Assembly: GCA_913061095.1 (NCBI GenBank)
Contig: CAJXVM010000007.1
Coordinates: forward strand, 124,001-188,000
DNA from: an uncultured Ignavibacteria bacterium
GTDB taxonomy: Bacteria > Bacteroidota > Ignavibacteria > SZUA-365
Length of the DNA stretch: 64,000 nt
Reading direction: 5' to 3'
Shown here: in pieces, positions 62,703 through 64,000 of the stretch
Layout: every line of letters starts with the position of its first letter
Position numbering within the stretch: position 1 is the first letter of the stretch
Made by a program: the position numbers and the translations under genes
Notes under the pieces: generated by a model
What the model was told of the DNA's origin: nothing
The model's database searches: none
The model's input: the letters and a program-made list of their open reading frames with translations, nothing else

Positions 62703-64000
62703 TTACTTCACTGCAGGGATGAGTTCTTCAGGCTGCGCAGCCTCCTCGGTCTCATCCTGCATCGAAGTGACAATAATATCCCGGAATTTCTTCAGTCCTG
62801 TTCCCGCAGGGATCAGATGACCGATGATCACGTTCTCCTTCAGACCACTCAGTCCGTCGACCTTGCCCGCGATGGCGGCCTCGGTCAGCACCTTCGTGGT
62901 CTCCTGGAAGGAGGCCGCGGAGATGAAGCTTTCGGTCGTCAGCGATGCCTGCGTGATGCCGAGAAGAATCGGCTCGTAGTTGGCCGGCTCCGCATCGCGG
63001 TATCCCGGCGCCTCCTTGCCTTTCTTCTTCAGCTCGAAACTGGCTTCGCGGACCTTTTTCTTCGAAATCTGCTGACCTCTCTTGAATTTCGAGTCCTTCT
63101 TGTCCGTAATAATGATTTTGTCCTCGAGCTCGCTGTTCTCCTCGACGACACGCGCGCGTTCCACGACGTCACCCTCGAGGAACTGCGTATCACCCGGCGA
63201 GAGAATGCGTACCTTCTGCAGCATCTGACGCACGATTATCTCGATGTGCTTGTCATTGATGCGCACACCCTGCATGCGATACACTTCCTGGATCTCGTTG
63301 ACCAGGTACTCCTGCACCGCACCGGCGCCCTTGATACTGAGGATGTCATGCGGATTGATGGACCCGTCGGTCAGTCGCTCACCGGCCTTGACGACATCGT
63401 GCTCCTGCACAAGGACGTGGCGGCCGATTGGCGCAAGGTACGTGCGGATATCGCTGCCGTCATGACTGGTGACGATGATCTCGCGCGAACCGCGCTTCTG
63501 CGCTCCGAACGTAACGGTACCGTCGATCTCGGAAACGATCGAAGGATTCTGTGAACTGCGCGCCTCGAACAGCTCGGTGACGCGCGGCAGACCACCGGTA
63601 ATATCGCGGGTCTTTCCGATCTCGCGCGGGATTTTCACCAGCACGGTACCGGCAATGATGCGCTGTCCGTCGTCAACGATCAGGTTGGCCCGCACAGGTG
63701 TGTTGTACTCGGCGAGCACCTCTCCTGCATCATCGACGATCTGAATGCGCGGATTGAGCGACTTGTCTTTCGACTCGGTCACGACTTTCTGAATGTGACC
63801 GGTCTGCTCATCGGGTTCCTCGCGGAACGTGCGTCCCTCATAGAGATCCGCGAAACGCACGGTGCCCGGATAGGCGGCGATGATCGTTGCGTTGTAGGGA
63901 TCCCACTCGTAAAGCACCTCTCCGCGCGCGACCATCTGCTTCTCGTCCACCAGAAGCGTCGCACCATACGGGATGTCATACCGGGACAGGACGCGGTTGT
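62703..64000 (-). CDS. rpoC: DNA-directed RNA polymerase subunit beta-prime, C-terminal part (runs off the window)
   Basis: About 432 codons are visible, ending at the TAA near 62703. The C-terminal region has VLVKIPREIGKTRDITGGLPRV, RGSREIIV, and the conserved TKVLTEAAIAGKVDGLSGLKENVIIG region (residues near 62870-62960, cited by its ends TKVLTEAA and NVIIG). The catalytic NADFDGD motif lies upstream outside the window. The end shows the usual short acidic tail. It precedes the str operon, as in many bacteria. Confidence 0.98.
   Translation of the reverse strand, partial: NRVLSRYDIPYGATLLVDEKQMVARGEVLYEWDPYNATIIAAYPGTVRFADLYEGRTFREEPDEQTGHIQKVVTESKDKSLNPRIQIVDDAGEVLAEYNTPVRANLIVDDGQRIIAGTVLVKIPREIGKTRDITGGLPRVTELFEARSSQNPSIVSEIDGTVTFGAQKRGSREIIVTSHDGSDIRTYLAPIGRHVLVQEHDVVKAGERLTDGSINPHDILSIKGAGAVQEYLVNEIQEVYRMQGVRINDKHIEIIVRQMLQKVRILSPGDTQFLEGDVVERARVVEENSELEDKIIITDKKDSKFKRGQQISKKKVREASFELKKKGKEAPGYRDAEPANYEPILLGITQASLTTESFISAASFQETTKVLTEAAIAGKVDGLSGLKENVIIGHLIPAGTGLKKFRDIIVTSMQDETEEAAQPEELIPAVK

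Overview
The window looks like a chromosomal segment of a moderately high-GC, Gram-negative bacterium of the FCB superphylum (Bacteroidota, Chlorobiota, Ignavibacteria, Kapabacteria or a relative). The main clues are several secreted proteins that end in Por/type IX secretion (T9SS) sorting domains (the YPNPFNPST-type motif near 2460), outer-membrane beta-barrels, a TonB receptor with a carboxypeptidase-regulatory-like N-terminus, and the gene order of the ribosomal superoperon. I cannot name a genus from the sequence alone.

The left two thirds (1-43.4 kb) is a patchwork of short operons. It starts with a partial tex gene and a small protein (1-1.7 kb). A TonB receptor and a very large secreted protein with three near-identical repeats follow (2.2-9.3 kb), under a control region with 11-bp periodic TTA repeats. 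Next come a photolyase, a POT-type transporter and two secreted T9SS-type proteins (VCBS/UnbV and Ig-like). Then there are a hydrolase, a YpdA-type flavoprotein and a lipoprotein serpin. Two ECF sigma loci (20.3-22.4 and 24.9-28.6 kb) flank an envelope operon of DUF192 protein, HMA lipoprotein, redoxin and rhomboid protease. After these come two glycosyltransferases, a periplasmic GH13 enzyme, and an NtrC-type histidine kinase/sigma-54 activator pair with its probable target operon just downstream (33.1-38.4 kb). The segment ends with a secreted metallophosphatase, a CrtI-type desaturase plus saccharopine-dehydrogenase-like protein, MarC and EngB.

The right third (43.4-64 kb, all on the minus strand) is the conserved translation cluster. 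In transcription order it runs rpoC (partial), rpsL, rpsG, fusA, tuf, then the S10, spc and alpha operons down to rpoA and rplQ. rpsD is absent from its usual place between rpsK and rpoA. rplQ carries a long acidic/alanine-rich tail. A strong terminator separates tuf from rpsJ and another follows rplQ.

The most novel-looking item is the pair of ECF loci. Both encode a sigma factor followed by a similar membrane-anchored, anti-sigma-like protein. In one locus an outer-membrane-barrel-like domain is fused to that protein; in the other a similar barrel is a separate secreted gene that carries an internal sorting-domain-like fold. This suggests an envelope-spanning signalling module. No tRNA, rRNA, insertion sequence or CRISPR array was recognised.
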